A program made the translations under genes and the position numbers. 5,189 nucleotides of DNA from NCBI GenBank assembly GCA_030596365.1, contig JAUVKG010000231.1, positions 1-5,189 on the forward strand. The letters are read 5' to 3'. This document shows positions 5,143 through 5,189 of this stretch, in pieces. This stretch comes from Chlamydiota bacterium. Lineage in GTDB: Bacteria; Auribacterota; UBA3054; B51-G9. Each line of letters starts with the position of its first letter. Position 1 is the first letter of the stretch. The notes beneath the pieces were generated by a model. It was not told where the DNA came from. It made no database searches and saw only the letters and a list, made by a program, of their open reading frames with translations.

Positions 5143-5189
5143 TGATTCCACATTTTCCCACAACTTTTAATAATTTCAAAAATAGTTGA

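Larger units (their letters stand above)
4860..5189. other. Non-coding intergenic region made of short recurring words
   Basis: I see no credible gene here. The reading frame on the minus strand over most of it translates repeat words into a low-complexity, family-less peptide. Contents are CAATATCCAACA-type words (4936-4964 and 5058-5086), CTGCCACCTG-type words (4972-4988, 5026-5036, 5126-5142), a small GC hairpin (4995-5014), and an A-rich stretch 5090-5120 of CAAAT words like those around the IVP-like gene. The last 45 bases show no feature. Confidence 0.6.

Overview
The window is one minus-strand operon for a tripartite heavy-metal efflux system of a Gram-negative bacterium. Read in the direction of transcription (right to left) it holds a consensus promoter, an ArsR-family metal-sensing repressor, a CzcB/CusB-type periplasmic adaptor, a small four-helix-bundle protein of the 23S rRNA intervening-sequence protein (IVP) family, and a CzcA/CusA-type RND permease that runs off the left edge after 830 codons. 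No outer-membrane channel gene is present; it may lie beyond the left edge or elsewhere.

The DNA is AT-rich, with intergenic spacers made of short recurring A-rich words and of 'CAATATCCAACA' and 'CTGCCACCTG' words. Such spacers, the S23/IVP-family gene and an RND metal pump together suggest the Bacteroidota/Ignavibacteriota (Chlorobi) neighbourhood. This is an impression from style, not a proof. The promoter is a textbook TTGACA-17-TATAAT, which fits Ignavibacteria or Chlorobi better than Bacteroidia, whose promoters differ.

Layout: 1-2492 permease (partial, minus); 2493-2654 spacer with a 41-bp-period direct repeat; 2655-3002 IVP-like gene (minus); 3003-3113 A/T-word spacer carrying the inverted partner of the left repeat; 3114-4433 adaptor (minus); 4467-4793 ArsR repressor (minus); 4794-4859 promoter/operator region; 4860-5189 non-coding, repeat-word intergenic DNA.

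Expected working: the repressor sits on its own promoter until a thiophilic metal binds its Cys-x-Cys pair. The operon is then transcribed, the His-rich adaptor collects or hands over metal in the periplasm, and the proton-driven permease exports it. Metal identity is not settled: the sensor looks As/Sb/Cd/Pb-like, the adaptor is His-rich (Zn/Co/Ni/Cu-like), and the permease has lost one of the three acidic residues of the CzcA TM4 motif while also lacking the CusA copper methionines.

The most unusual structure is the IVP-like gene. It lies between adaptor and permease inside a roughly 49-bp inverted repeat (43/49 identical, 23-bp perfect core). This resembles the layout of 23S rRNA intervening sequences, but here it sits in a protein-coding operon.
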